DNA of 64,000 nt from CAIXSC01 sp046349935 (GCA_046349935.1 JAXMBK010000009.1:372001-436000), one strand, 5' to 3'. Numbered from the stretch's first letter, positions 1 to 9,067 are shown. Program-made: numbers and translations. Notes: generated by a model from the letters alone, not told the origin.

Positions 1-51
1 GCCTTCCAACTCACCAACATCCCGTCGCGCATTCTCCAGGGAGTGGGATAG
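1..51 (+). CDS. Possible 3' end of an upstream gene (partial)
   Basis: The first reading frame is open from the window edge and stops at TAG 49-51, giving a 16-residue C-terminal tail ending SRILQGVG. It is too short to assign a family. It is reported because a stop about 80 bases upstream of the next gene, on the same strand, is what an upstream operon member would leave. It could equally be chance. Confidence 0.3.
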   Translation, partial: AFQLTNIPSRILQGVG

Positions 52-129
52 CTGTTCCGTCGTCCAACGAGTGGTAAACTGGTGCTCCATCGCGCCGCGT
101 TTTCGCTCTTTTGACGCCGGATTTCCTCC

Positions 130-1869
130 ATGCTCCGTCTTCGCCCGACCTCGCTGCTGCACCTCGTCGTTGCGTTTACGAGCGTCTGGTCGGCATCCGC
201 CGCCGCACAATCCGCCGCCGCCGAAAAACACGTTCCGCGGAAACCGAATGTTCTCTTGATCTGCGTCGACGACTTGAAGCCGGCGCTCCGTTGCTACGGC
301 GATTCACTCGCGCATACCCCGAACTTGGATCGGTTGGCCCAACGAGGCGTGCTGTTTGAGCGTGCGTATTGCAACCAGGCCGTCTGTTCGCCGTCGCGCA
401 ACGCGCTGCTCACCGGACTCCGCCCCCAGACGCTCGGCATCTACGACCTTCCCACGCATTTCCGTCGCGCGGCGCCTGACGCACACACGATCGGACAACA
501 CTTTCGCGCGCAGGGGTATCGCACCGAGTCGCTCGGCAAGATCTTCCATGTCGGACACGGCAATCAAGATGACGCGGCTTCGTGGAGCGTCCCGTCATGG
601 AAGCCCAAGGGCAAAGGGTACGCTCTTCCCGAGAATCAAGCGCCGCCAGGCAATAAGGCGCAGGACGCCGATTGGCGCGGGGCAGCCTACGAGTCGGCTG
701 AAGTACCTGACAGCTTCTACGGCGACGGACAAATCGCCGACGAAGCCATCCGGCGACTGCAGGTCGCTGGGGAGAAGCCCGACGAACCCTTTCTCCTGGC
801 AGTCGGTTTTCTCAAGCCGCACCTTCCGTTCGTGGCGCCGAAAAAGTACTGGGATCTTCATCCGCTCGCAAAGTTTTCGGTCGCGGCCGTTCGCAACCCG
901 CCGCAAGGCGCGCCAACCTACGCACCGCAATTCGGCGGAGAACTACGGCAGTACAAGGACGTACCAACAGGCCCGCTCGCCGACCTTTGGCAACAGACGC
1001 TCATCCAGGGCTACTACGCCGCCGTCAGCTACATGGACGCCCAGCTCGGTCGAGTCCTCGATGAACTTGACCGACTTCAACTAACCGACGACACGATTAT
1101 CGTCCTCTGGGGCGACCATGGTTGGCACCTCGGCGATCATGGCATGTGGTGCAAGCATACGAACTACGAGCAAGCGGCGCGCATCCCGCTGATCGTGGCG
1201 GCGCCCGCGGGTGCCCGTGCAGCCCGTTCGTCGGCGCTGGTCGAAACGGTCGATCTTTTTCCAACTCTCGCTCAGCTCGCCGACCTTCCCGCCCCGGCGC
1301 AAATCGACGGCCGGAGTTTCGCGAGTCTCCTCACTCGCCCCGACGCTGCGCATCGCGATCACGTCATTCACGTCTACCCGCGCAGCGTCAAGGAGCGGGG
1401 CCAGGTGCTGGGACGCGCGATCCGTACAGAGCGCTACCGCTTGGTGGAATGGAAGGCGTTCGACGATCCAACGGGGAAGGTCGACTACGAGTTGTACGAC
1501 TACCAGTCTGATCCGCTCGAGACGAGAAACCTGTACCACGACCAGCCCGAGGCCGCTGCGCCGCTTCGAGCTTTGCTCGCTCAACACCCGCCCGCCAAAC
1601 CGCAGGTGTCCGGTGCGGCGAAGAAACAGGCATCGAAAAAGGCCGACTCGAAGGACGCCGCTCCAAAACCGGCTGCCGAGCCAGATCGCAACGCTCTCTT
1701 CGACCGCCGCGACAAAGACCGCGACGGCAAGCTCACTCGCGACGAATTCCTCGTCAACCAACCCGACCCTGATGAGGCCCCCGCTCGCTTCCACCGCTTC
1801 GACGCTGACGGAGACGGGGTCCTCAGTCGTCAAGAATTCGTGAACCCAGTGCCGGCGAAGCGTCCCTGA
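130..1869 (+). CDS. Secreted sulfatase (iduronate-2-sulfatase-like) with C-terminal EF-hand pair
   Basis: A 579-residue type I sulfatase that would hydrolyse sulfate esters on exported or captured glycans. Residues 1-27 form a signal peptide. The core starts with NVLLICVDDLKP, which holds the metal-binding Asp pair, and Cys86 in CSPSR is the formylglycine precursor. LGKIFH and GDHGWHLGDHG follow, as in iduronate-2-sulfatase-like planctomycete enzymes. After a Lys/Ala linker (about 495-515) there are two EF-hand loops, DKDRDGKLTRDE (528-539) and DADGDGVLSRQE (558-569). Such calcium-binding tails are not part of the catalytic fold and may stabilise or anchor the secreted enzyme. It is the first gene of a five-gene row; the next gene begins 34 bases downstream. 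The natural substrate cannot be read from the sequence. Confidence 0.93.
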   Translation: MLRLRPTSLLHLVVAFTSVWSASAAAQSAAAEKHVPRKPNVLLICVDDLKPALRCYGDSLAHTPNLDRLAQRGVLFERAYCNQAVCSPSRNALLTGLRPQTLGIYDLPTHFRRAAPDAHTIGQHFRAQGYRTESLGKIFHVGHGNQDDAASWSVPSWKPKGKGYALPENQAPPGNKAQDADWRGAAYESAEVPDSFYGDGQIADEAIRRLQVAGEKPDEPFLLAVGFLKPHLPFVAPKKYWDLHPLAKFSVAAVRNPPQGAPTYAPQFGGELRQYKDVPTGPLADLWQQTLIQGYYAAVSYMDAQLGRVLDELDRLQLTDDTIIVLWGDHGWHLGDHGMWCKHTNYEQAARIPLIVAAPAGARAARSSALVETVDLFPTLAQLADLPAPAQIDGRSFASLLTRPDAAHRDHVIHVYPRSVKERGQVLGRAIRTERYRLVEWKAFDDPTGKVDYELYDYQSDPLETRNLYHDQPEAAAPLRALLAQHPPAKPQVSGAAKKQASKKADSKDAAPKPAAEPDRNALFDRRDKDRDGKLTRDEFLVNQPDPDEAPARFHRFDADGDGVLSRQEFVNPVPAKRP

Positions 1870-1903
1870 GCCGAGAGTACGTTCCTCGCTACGGAGGTCT
1901 TCG

Positions 1904-2749
1904 TTGAAGAACTGCATATCGTTCCTCATCCTCCTCGCTTCCATTTCATCTTGTGGAGCGACGGAGCCTTTCGACTCATCGCTCATCAGACCGCGAGCGA
2001 CATTCTTCACTTCCCGCCTCCAAGACGCTCGCACCTGCGAAGGAACCTACCCGCATCATTTGCAAGGCATCTGCGCAGCTAAAGAAGCCCTCTATTGGTC
2101 GTTCACCACGACGCTGGTGAAGACCGACCTCAACGGCAAGCTGCTGCAGAAAACGCCGGTCGCCAACCATCACGGCGACCTCTGCTTCCATGATGGAAAA
2201 CTCTACGTCGCCGTGAACCTCGGCAAGTTCAACGATCCGCTTGGGAACGCCGATTCGTGGGTCTACGTCTACGACGCCGACTCCCTGAAGGAATCGGCCC
2301 GACACAGAATCCCAGACGTGTTTCACGGTGCGGGCGGCATCGGAGTTCGCGACGGCCGCTTCTTCGTCGTGGGCGGCTTGCCGGACGGCGTCCAAGAAAA
2401 CTACGTCTACGAGTACAACTCCAAGTTTCAGCTTCAGAAGAAACATGTCATCCGCAGCGGCCACACGCACTTGGGCATTCAAACCGCCGCGTTCGCCCAC
2501 GATCGCTGGTGGTTTGGGTGCTACGGCGAACCGAAGATCCTGCTCGTCGCGGACGCTGACTTTCAATTGCAGGGGCGGTACGAGTTCGACTGTTCGCTGG
2601 GGATCGAGGGACTTCCCGACGGCCGACTGCTCGCGGCGAATGGGGAGTGCAAACAAGGCAAAGACTGTACCGGCAGCATCCAAATCGCGGCGCCCGATGA
2701 AAAGACCGGGCTACGCTACGTGAATTCCCAGGAAAACGCCTCGAAGTGA
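1904..2749 (+). CDS. Exported lipoprotein-like protein of unknown function, probable beta-propeller
   Basis: A 281-residue protein whose first 18 residues are hydrophobic and end in ISSC, which fits a lipobox, so Cys17 may be lipid-modified. The rest has short repeated stretches of the type 'xxGxLYVAVN', 'VRDGRFFVVGG' and 'LPDGRLLAANG', typical of beta-propeller blades. No catalytic motif was recognised. Its stop codon overlaps the GTG start of the next gene (GTGA, 2746-2749), implying translational coupling with the metallophosphoesterase. Its place between two sulfatases suggests a supporting role in substrate binding or processing, but that is inference from context only. Confidence 0.75.
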   Translation: MKNCISFLILLASISSCGATEPFDSSLIRPRATFFTSRLQDARTCEGTYPHHLQGICAAKEALYWSFTTTLVKTDLNGKLLQKTPVANHHGDLCFHDGKLYVAVNLGKFNDPLGNADSWVYVYDADSLKESARHRIPDVFHGAGGIGVRDGRFFVVGGLPDGVQENYVYEYNSKFQLQKKHVIRSGHTHLGIQTAAFAHDRWWFGCYGEPKILLVADADFQLQGRYEFDCSLGIEGLPDGRLLAANGECKQGKDCTGSIQIAAPDEKTGLRYVNSQENASK

Positions 2750-3645
2750 TCCACATCGTCTCTCGCTTTCGACTCGGACGACGTGCTTTCCTGCACCATG
2801 GGACGCTCGTACTGACCGCCGCTGCGCTCGTGGACGCCGACCTGCTCGCCGCGGACGAAGCCTCGCACTTGCGAATCGGACTCGTCACCGACCTGCACTA
2901 CGCCGACAAGGCGCCTGCCGGGACTCGGCACTACCGCGACACGCTCGCCAAACTCGAAGACGCGGGTCGCCAGTTCGACCGCTTCCGGCCGTCGTTCGTC
3001 GTGGAGCTCGGCGATTTCATCGACGCGGCGGATTCGGTCGACGTAGAACGGAATTACCTCCAGACGATCAATCGCAATTTCGCGACCCTCTGCCAAGAGC
3101 GCCATTACGTCTTAGGCAATCACTGCGTCGACACCTTGAAAAAGGAAGAGTTTCTGGGCGGCGTCGAGCAAGAGCGGGCGTATTACTCGTTCGACCGCAG
3201 CGGCGTTCATTTCATCGTGCTGGATGCTTGCTTCCGGAGCGACGGCCAGCCGTATGGTCGCAGGAATTTCCAGTGGACCGACGCCAACGTGCCGGCAGCG
3301 GAACTCGAATGGTTGGCAGCCGACCTCCAGGCGAACGTCAAGCCGGTCGTCGTCTTCGCCCACCAGCGGCTCGACGTGAACAACCACTATGGCGTGAAGA
3401 ACTGCGCCGCCGTCCGCCAGATCTTGGAATCGTCGAAGCGCGTCTTGGCTGTCTTCCAAGGGCACAGCCATCAGAACGCCCTGCAAGAGATCGGCGGCAT
3501 CCACTACTGCACGTTGGCGGCGATGATTGAAGGCGCGGGCGTCGAGAACAACGGTTACTCGCTCTTGGAAATCGAACCGAACGGTACGCTCCGCCTCACC
3601 GGATTTCGCAAACAGAGCTCGTATCGATGGGAGCGTGGGACATGA
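2746..3645 (+). CDS. Tat-exported calcineurin-like metallophosphoesterase
   Basis: A 299-residue protein with all signature blocks of the metallophosphoesterase superfamily in order: D49-x-H51, GD(89-90)xxD, GNH (124-126), a histidine at about 206 (FAHQR) and GHSH (239-242). These bind a two-metal centre that cleaves phosphate mono- or diesters. The N-terminus carries RRAFL followed by a hydrophobic run, consistent with twin-arginine export. It starts on a GTG that overlaps the previous stop, and its own stop overlaps the following ATG (ATGA), so it is tightly coupled within the operon. The substrate is unknown; in planctomycetes related proteins are often found beside sulfatases. Confidence 0.88.
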   Translation: MIHIVSRFRLGRRAFLHHGTLVLTAAALVDADLLAADEASHLRIGLVTDLHYADKAPAGTRHYRDTLAKLEDAGRQFDRFRPSFVVELGDFIDAADSVDVERNYLQTINRNFATLCQERHYVLGNHCVDTLKKEEFLGGVEQERAYYSFDRSGVHFIVLDACFRSDGQPYGRRNFQWTDANVPAAELEWLAADLQANVKPVVVFAHQRLDVNNHYGVKNCAAVRQILESSKRVLAVFQGHSHQNALQEIGGIHYCTLAAMIEGAGVENNGYSLLEIEPNGTLRLTGFRKQSSYRWERGT

Positions 3646-5156
3646 GAGACAACTCGAGCCGCCGCGGCCCGTTCGCCCGCCACGTCGCCTGGGCCTTAGC
3701 AATCTTCGTCGGGATGAGTGCGGGGCGACTTGCCGCCGCCGCGCCGCCGAACATCGTGTTCATCCTGGCCGACGACTTGGGTTACACCGACGTCGGTTGC
3801 TACGGCAGTCGCTACTACGAGACGCCGAACATCGATCGCCTTGCGTCGCAAGGGCTCAAGCTCGCCGCGCATCACCACTGTCAGAATTGCACGCCGACTC
3901 GAGCGGCCATCATGAGCGGCCAGTATGGCGCTCGCACCGGGGTTTACACGGTCGGCGGCATCGATCGGTTCAACTGGCAAGAGCGACCGCTGCGCCCCGT
4001 CGACAACGTCGTCAACCTGCCGCTCGACCGCGTCACTGTCGCCCAACAGTTGCAGGCGGCCGGCTACGTCACCGGGCTGTTCGGCAAATGGCATCTCGGC
4101 GAACGAGGCGATCACCATCCCGCGCGGCGGGGCTTCCACGAAGCGATCGTCACGGCCGGCAAACATTTTCAGTTTGAAACGAACCCCAAGGTCGATTATC
4201 CGGCTGGACAATACTTGGCCGATTTCCTTACCGATCGCGCCGTCGACTTTGTGCGTCGCCATCGCTCCGAGCGATTTTTTCTGTACCTCCCCCACTTCGG
4301 CGTTCATTCGCCGCACGATGCCAAACCTGAACTGATCGCGCGGTTCAAGGACAAGCCGGCCGTCGGCGGTCACAACCATCCGGTCTACGCCGCCATGATC
4401 GCGAGCGTCGATGAAAGCGTAGGTCGCATCCTCCAGACGCTCGACGAACTTCAACTGTCCCAAAACACGGTGGTGATTTTTGCGAGCGACAACGGCGGCG
4501 TCGGCGGGTACGTCCGCGAGGGAATCAGGAAGGGAGGCGACGTCACCGACAACGCGCCTCTGCGCAGCGGCAAAGGCAGCCTTTACGAAGGAGGAACTCG
4601 CGTGCCATTCATTGTCCGCTGGCCCGGCGTGGTTCCCCCTGGGGCCGTATGCGACGCGCCGACCATCCATGTCGACCTCTATCCCACGTTCCTCGACCTC
4701 GCCTCCGCCCCTCGCCCCGCTCAGCCGCTCGATGGCGAAAGCCTCGTCCCCCTCTTCCGCGAACCTACGGCCAAGCTACAGCGCGACGCCATCTTTCAGC
4801 ATTTCCCCGGCTACTTGGGCGCGGGCCCCGGCCAATGGCGGACGACGCCCGTGAGTCTCATCCAGAGCGGCGACTGGAAGCTCATGGAGTTTCTCGAGGA
4901 CGGTCGTCTGGAACTGTACAACTTGCGCGACGACGTCGGCGAATCAAAGAACCTCGCGACGACGCACCTTGACAAAGCGGCCGAGTTGCACGCGCGACTT
5001 GTGGCTTGGCGCAAGACTGTAAACGCCCCGATGCCGACGCGGAACGACTCGCCGACGGCGGCCAATTCGAAGAAGGCTGGCAAGAAGGCGGCGAAGGCGG
5101 CGGGCCAGGGGCCAGGAAAGAAGAAGGCGGCGAAGGCGGCAGCGGGCGAAGATTAA
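3642..5156 (+). CDS. Secreted sulfatase (arylsulfatase A-like) with Lys/Ala-rich tail
   Basis: A 504-residue sulfatase. The start is placed at ATG 3642 because it overlaps the previous stop (ATGA) and follows GGGAG by 8 bases; an ATG five codons upstream (3627) has less support. A signal peptide is followed by NIVFILADDLGYTDVGCYG with the metal-binding Asp pair. Cys83 in CTPTR is the residue to be converted to formylglycine, and FGKWHLG and FASDNGGVGG complete the active-site set. The last 30 or so residues are almost only Lys, Ala and Gly (KKAGKKAAKAA type), a highly basic tail not needed for catalysis. It is the second sulfatase of the operon, so two sulfation positions may be handled. Confidence 0.94.
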   Translation: MRDNSSRRGPFARHVAWALAIFVGMSAGRLAAAAPPNIVFILADDLGYTDVGCYGSRYYETPNIDRLASQGLKLAAHHHCQNCTPTRAAIMSGQYGARTGVYTVGGIDRFNWQERPLRPVDNVVNLPLDRVTVAQQLQAAGYVTGLFGKWHLGERGDHHPARRGFHEAIVTAGKHFQFETNPKVDYPAGQYLADFLTDRAVDFVRRHRSERFFLYLPHFGVHSPHDAKPELIARFKDKPAVGGHNHPVYAAMIASVDESVGRILQTLDELQLSQNTVVIFASDNGGVGGYVREGIRKGGDVTDNAPLRSGKGSLYEGGTRVPFIVRWPGVVPPGAVCDAPTIHVDLYPTFLDLASAPRPAQPLDGESLVPLFREPTAKLQRDAIFQHFPGYLGAGPGQWRTTPVSLIQSGDWKLMEFLEDGRLELYNLRDDVGESKNLATTHLDKAAELHARLVAWRKTVNAPMPTRNDSPTAANSKKAGKKAAKAAGQGPGKKKAAKAAAGED

Positions 5157-5165
5157 CCAAGGTGC

Positions 5166-6344
5166 ATGGTGATGCGCAAACTTCGAGCGGTCGTGGTGGG
5201 AACTGGCTTCATCGGGCCCGTCCATGTCGAGGCGCTGCGGCGAGCAGGCGTCGAGGCGGCCGGCATCGTCGGCTCCACGCCGGAGAAATCGCGCGAGGCC
5301 GCTCAGCGACTCGGCATCGACTCCCCGATCGCGACGCTCGACGACGCACTCGCCGATCCCACGATCGACGCCGTGCACTTAGCGACTCCTAACCGCTTCC
5401 ACTTCGCGCAGACGGCCGCCGTGCTGGCCGCCGGCAAACACGTCGTCTGCGAGAAGCCGCTCGCCATGACGACCCGCGAATCGGCCGAGTTGGTGCGGTT
5501 GGCCGGCGAGGCCCAGGTCGCGGCGGCAGTCGCCTACAACATTCGCTTCTATCCGCTATGCGTCGAGGCGGCGGAGCGATTCCAAAGCGGCGAGTGCGGC
5601 GACTTGCTGCACGTCCATGGTTCGTACGTGCAAGACTGGCTGCTGCGTTCGACTGATTTCAATTGGCGAGTGCTCGCGCAGGAGGGAGGCGAACTGCGCG
5701 CGGTGGCGGACATCGGCACCCATTGGCTCGACCTCGTGCAGTTCATCACAGGGCGTTCGATCGTCGCCGTTTGCGCCGACCTGCGAACCGTACACGATGT
5801 GCGGCACGCACCGCTGGGCGGTCGACAGACCTTTAAGTCGGCCGACGGGGAGACTACGAGCCGTAGCGATCACGATGGGGACGACCGCAGCAGGGCGATT
5901 GCCATCGACACCGAGGATTGCGGATCGGTTTTGCTGCGTTTCGCCGACGGCGCCAACGGCTGCCTTTGGGTTTCGCAAACGACCGCCGGCCGCAAGAACT
6001 GTTTGCGGTTTGAATTGTCGGGCGCACGAAAATCGCTGGCTTGGAACAGCGAAAGCCCGAACGAATTGTGGATCGGTCATCGCGACCGCGCCAACGAATT
6101 GCTGGTGCGCGACCCCACGCTGATGCAACCTGCCGCCGCGCACTACGCGCAGCATCCGGGCGGCCACAACGAGGGCTATCCCGACTCGTTCAAGCAACTA
6201 TTCCGCGCGTTCTACGGCTACATTCGCGCCGGCGACTTCGCCGCACCGCCGCCCTTCCCTAGTTTCGCCGACGGCCATCGCGAACTGCTGCTGTGCGAAG
6301 CGATTTTGCAAAGCCACCGCGAACGACGCTGGGTAGAAGCCTGA
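5166..6344 (+). CDS. Gfo/Idh/MocA-family oxidoreductase
   Basis: A 392-residue cytoplasmic NAD(P)-dependent sugar oxidoreductase. The N-terminal Rossmann fold shows GTGFIG (12-17), then ATPNRFH and the family motif EKPL (96-99), whose Lys is the usual catalytic residue. A GTHWLDL block near 178 provides the active-site His. There is no signal peptide, unlike the Tat-exported relative at 23621-24991. It begins 9 bases after the second sulfatase, so it is probably the last gene of that operon and would process a sugar released after desulfation. An in-frame ATG two codons downstream (5172) is an equally possible start. Confidence 0.92.
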   Translation: MVMRKLRAVVVGTGFIGPVHVEALRRAGVEAAGIVGSTPEKSREAAQRLGIDSPIATLDDALADPTIDAVHLATPNRFHFAQTAAVLAAGKHVVCEKPLAMTTRESAELVRLAGEAQVAAAVAYNIRFYPLCVEAAERFQSGECGDLLHVHGSYVQDWLLRSTDFNWRVLAQEGGELRAVADIGTHWLDLVQFITGRSIVAVCADLRTVHDVRHAPLGGRQTFKSADGETTSRSDHDGDDRSRAIAIDTEDCGSVLLRFADGANGCLWVSQTTAGRKNCLRFELSGARKSLAWNSESPNELWIGHRDRANELLVRDPTLMQPAAAHYAQHPGGHNEGYPDSFKQLFRAFYGYIRAGDFAAPPPFPSFADGHRELLLCEAILQSHRERRWVEA

Positions 6345-6816
6345 CCCCTGCTCTGCCGCGTCCATCTCGTACTCCGCGCAGCGATACTCGTACTCGTACT
6401 CTCTTCCATTCTCGCAGTTGAGCTCGAGCCCCTTTCGGACAACGCTGTGAAGCATTTTCAGACCGCGAAACGGCGGGACATGACGAGCATCTGCCGTCCT
6501 CGCTCGCCCCCGGTCAGATTTGTCTCACGAAGGCACGGAGACACGGAGAAAGACTCGTGACTCGTCGTGGACGATGCACGTGACCGATCCTTCCTCGAAC
6601 CGCTTTTTCATCAGGTTCTCACGCTTCTACGTGCCTTTGTGGCTCCGTGAGATCCTTTGTTCGGGAATGCACAATGAAAGCCGACGCTCGCCGGGGCGCC
6701 CTAAACCCAGGGCGGCGCTTCGCTCTGCCCTAGGCTGACCTGTCGTGCCCCTACGGGGCGGATGCCCGCAGTAACCACTCGCTCGACGACGTGATGGGAG
6801 CGATTTAAGGAGGCGC
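6345..6816. repeat. Intergenic mosaic of three repeat types
   Basis: No gene is supported here. Around 6385-6400 there is a short ACTCGT tandem run. From 6441 to about 6652 lies a diverged copy of the unit that forms the 30-32 kb array: it opens with AACGCTGTGAAGCATTTTCA and contains the paired arms TCTCACGAAGGCACGGAG and GGCTCCGTGAGA. From 6701 to about 6776 is a second element, a hairpin CCCAGGGC...GCCCTAGG followed by CTGACCTGTCGTGCCCC, which reappears at 31601-31655. The orderly reuse of the same blocks at two distant places argues for mobile or recombining repeats. Confidence 0.8.
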
Positions 6817-7833
6817 CTAGCCGCCGGCGACGCCCTGGGTGTTCACGTACAGCGAGTAGATCGCCGTACTGCCAGCCATGAATAGCCGATTGCGGTAGCG
6901 GCCGCCGAAACACAAATTCGCACAGCGCTCAGGCAGGTCGATTCGGCCGATCAAGAGGCCCGCGGGATTGAACACGGCGACGCCGTCCAACTCCTCGCGT
7001 CCCATGCCCCAGCCGCACCACAGATTGCCATCGATATCCACTCGCAGGCCGTCCGGCGTCCCCTCGGGTTCAGCCGTGACAAGCACGCGGCTATTCGCCA
7101 AGCGCCTTCCGCCGTCGACCACGTCGAACGCGCGAATCACGCGCGGCGACACGCCGCACTCCACGACGTACAGCTTCGTCTCGTCAGGCGAAAACGCCAG
7201 CCCGTTGGGGCGCGCCACGTCGCCGGCGACGACGGTCAACTGTCGCGAATTGGCGTCCCAGCGATAGACGTTCGTCGGCAGTTCGACTTTGTCCTGATGT
7301 CCTTCGTAGAAGCCGAGGATTCCGAAGGGAGGGTCGGTGAACCAGATCGAACCATCCGACTTGCAGACGACGTCGTTGGGCGAATTCAGCCGTTTATCGT
7401 CGTAGCGGTCGGCGATCACGGTGATCGAACCGTCGTACTCGGTGCGAGTCACTCGGCGGGCGTCGTGTTCGCAGGTGATCAACCGTCCCTGGCGATCGCG
7501 CGTATTGCCGTTCGCATTGTTGGCGGGCTTGCGAAAGACGCTCACCAACCCCGTCTCTTCGTCCCACCTCATGATGCGATTATTGGGAATGTCGCTCCAC
7601 AACAAGTATCGACCATCTCCAAACCAGACCGGCCCCTCGGCCCAGCGCATGCCGGTCGCCAGTCGCTCCACCTTCGCCAAGTTGAGTCGATACTTGGCGA
7701 AGCTCGGGTCGATCGCGCGCACGCGCGGATCGGGATACCGCGGACTCGGCTGCCAATCGTCCCCCGTCGCGTAGTCCGCGGCGCTCAGCATCGATGTGGC
7801 GCCGGTGGCCGCGATGAATACTCGTCGATCCAT
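6817..7833 (-). CDS. SMP-30/gluconolactonase-like beta-propeller protein, exported
   Basis: A 338-residue protein of the SMP-30/gluconolactonase/LRE type, whose six-bladed propeller binds a divalent metal and usually hydrolyses sugar lactones. Visible family blocks are WAEGPVW (Glu66 as metal ligand), LNSPNDVV, ARPNGLAFSPDE and TPDGLRVDIDGN, which supply the Asn and Asp ligands. The N-terminus (RRVFIAATGATSMLSAADYA) is a short export signal, probably Tat-like. The ATG is preceded by AAGGA at a normal distance. The downstream EamA-type gene lies on the same strand upstream of it (58-base gap), so the two may be co-transcribed. Confidence 0.88.
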   Translation of the reverse strand: MDRRVFIAATGATSMLSAADYATGDDWQPSPRYPDPRVRAIDPSFAKYRLNLAKVERLATGMRWAEGPVWFGDGRYLLWSDIPNNRIMRWDEETGLVSVFRKPANNANGNTRDRQGRLITCEHDARRVTRTEYDGSITVIADRYDDKRLNSPNDVVCKSDGSIWFTDPPFGILGFYEGHQDKVELPTNVYRWDANSRQLTVVAGDVARPNGLAFSPDETKLYVVECGVSPRVIRAFDVVDGGRRLANSRVLVTAEPEGTPDGLRVDIDGNLWCGWGMGREELDGVAVFNPAGLLIGRIDLPERCANLCFGGRYRNRLFMAGSTAIYSLYVNTQGVAGG

Positions 7834-7891
7834 GAAGTGTTCCTTGTGTGGAGGGGCGAGGCTGCCTGTGAGAGAAGGACCGGCGGAAACG

Positions 7892-8794
7892 TCAGCCGGC
7901 TAGCGAAATGATAACGGAAGCGGTGAGCAGCAGTGCGCCAAGCAGGCGAATGAGCATGGTGCGCGATGAGAGGCCCGCTTCGGGCGTCTGCAACAGGCGC
8001 GCCAAGAGCCATGCCAACCCCACCGCCCATAAGCCGCGCAGAGCGTAGACGATATTGATGCGAGTGGCGTCGCCGAAGCGGCCGAGCGAATACGACATAC
8101 TCATGGCTTGGAGGGCGATCAGCAGCGAGCCGACGACCATCGGCCAAGCGACGCTGAGTTCGCGCAGGCGCCGCGGGCGGTCGATCCACGGCAAGAAGAC
8201 CAGCGATGCCACGCCGCCGCACGCAAACGTCGCGGGCAAGAACAACGTCGCCCCCCACTTGCGCCCCCAAACCTGCAGTCCGACGTCGAACAGCGACATG
8301 GCGACGGCCGATGCGAGCGCCAGCACGATGCTCGCAGTCGCCTTCTGCCACGTCACGCTCGCGTGGCGCGTCGAGCGGGCGCCCGACTGCATCACGCCGA
8401 CGCCGACCGCCGCCAACGCTGCACCGATCCAAACTCGAGTTTCAATGGGTTCGCCTGCCAACAGGGCCAAGAGCGCCGCCACGATGATTACCTTGACTCC
8501 GAACAGCGGAGTCGCCACCGACACGTCGCCGTACTGAAACGCCAAGTAGAGGAAAACTTGACCGGCTACGAACAGCAGACCGACGACACCCGCTTGCCAC
8601 CAATAGGCCGTCGGCAACCAGTCCCCCTTCACGCAACCGACGCTCACGAAGCCCACTGCGAGCCAGAAGTTGGACAGGAAGGTGCTAGTCCAGGGGCTGG
8701 CCCCCGTGGTGATCGCGCGCTTGCCCAACAACATTCCAAGCACGAACACGACGCTGGAAAACAGGGGAAACAACAAATGCAAGGGAAACGACAC
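7892..8794 (-). CDS. EamA/DMT-superfamily membrane transporter
   Basis: A 300-residue integral membrane protein with about ten hydrophobic helices in two similar halves, the layout of drug/metabolite transporters of the EamA type. The first half has LAFQYGDVSVATPLFGVKVI, and the second half ends in TRINIVYALRGLWAVGLAWLLA. Transported substrate is not predictable. The start is a GTG; a GAGGTG lies about 10 bases before it, and the next in-frame Met would cut into the first helix. It precedes the SMP-30-like gene on the same strand, so export or uptake of a sugar acid or lactone is a reasonable guess but unproven. Confidence 0.85.
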   Translation of the reverse strand: MSFPLHLLFPLFSSVVFVLGMLLGKRAITTGASPWTSTFLSNFWLAVGFVSVGCVKGDWLPTAYWWQAGVVGLLFVAGQVFLYLAFQYGDVSVATPLFGVKVIIVAALLALLAGEPIETRVWIGAALAAVGVGVMQSGARSTRHASVTWQKATASIVLALASAVAMSLFDVGLQVWGRKWGATLFLPATFACGGVASLVFLPWIDRPRRLRELSVAWPMVVGSLLIALQAMSMSYSLGRFGDATRINIVYALRGLWAVGLAWLLARLLQTPEAGLSSRTMLIRLLGALLLTASVIISLAG

Positions 8795-8875
8795 GCGACT
8801 GATTGCACCTCAAACCGCTCGCTTTGCGCCAAACGACCGCTTCGTCAGCATACCCATTTGCAGCCATTTCGCCCA

Positions 8876-9026
8876 TAGTCGTGGACCGCTCCGTCGGTCC
8901 AACGCCCGCGCCTTTTCTCGACGACGCGCAGCCCCGCGGTATTCGCGAGCGAAACACGCAAGCGCTGGGGCGCGTCGGCGGCGACCAAACGACTTCGAGG
9001 CGTCGGATCGCGGAGCGATCCACGAC
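8876..9026. repeat. REPIN-like inverted-repeat element, copy 1
   Basis: An element of about 151 bp. The left end TAGTCGTGGACCGCTCCGTC and the right end GGATCGCGGAGCGATCCACGAC are inverted relative to each other. Each end is itself a small hairpin: GGACCG/CGGTCC on the left and GGATCG/CGATCC on the right. Some 37 bases at the left end are shared with copy 2 (10364-10523), while the middle differs. Paired inverted palindromes around a variable middle resemble REPIN elements. No RAYT transposase is seen in the window. Confidence 0.75.
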
Positions 9027-9067
9027 GATCGGCCCAACGGTTATCTTGGAGATAAGGAGTTCTCGCC

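Noticed and set aside
1081..2034. 317-residue minus-strand frame across the first sulfatase end
   Set aside because: Opposite to a well-supported sulfatase and its EF-hands; no domain.
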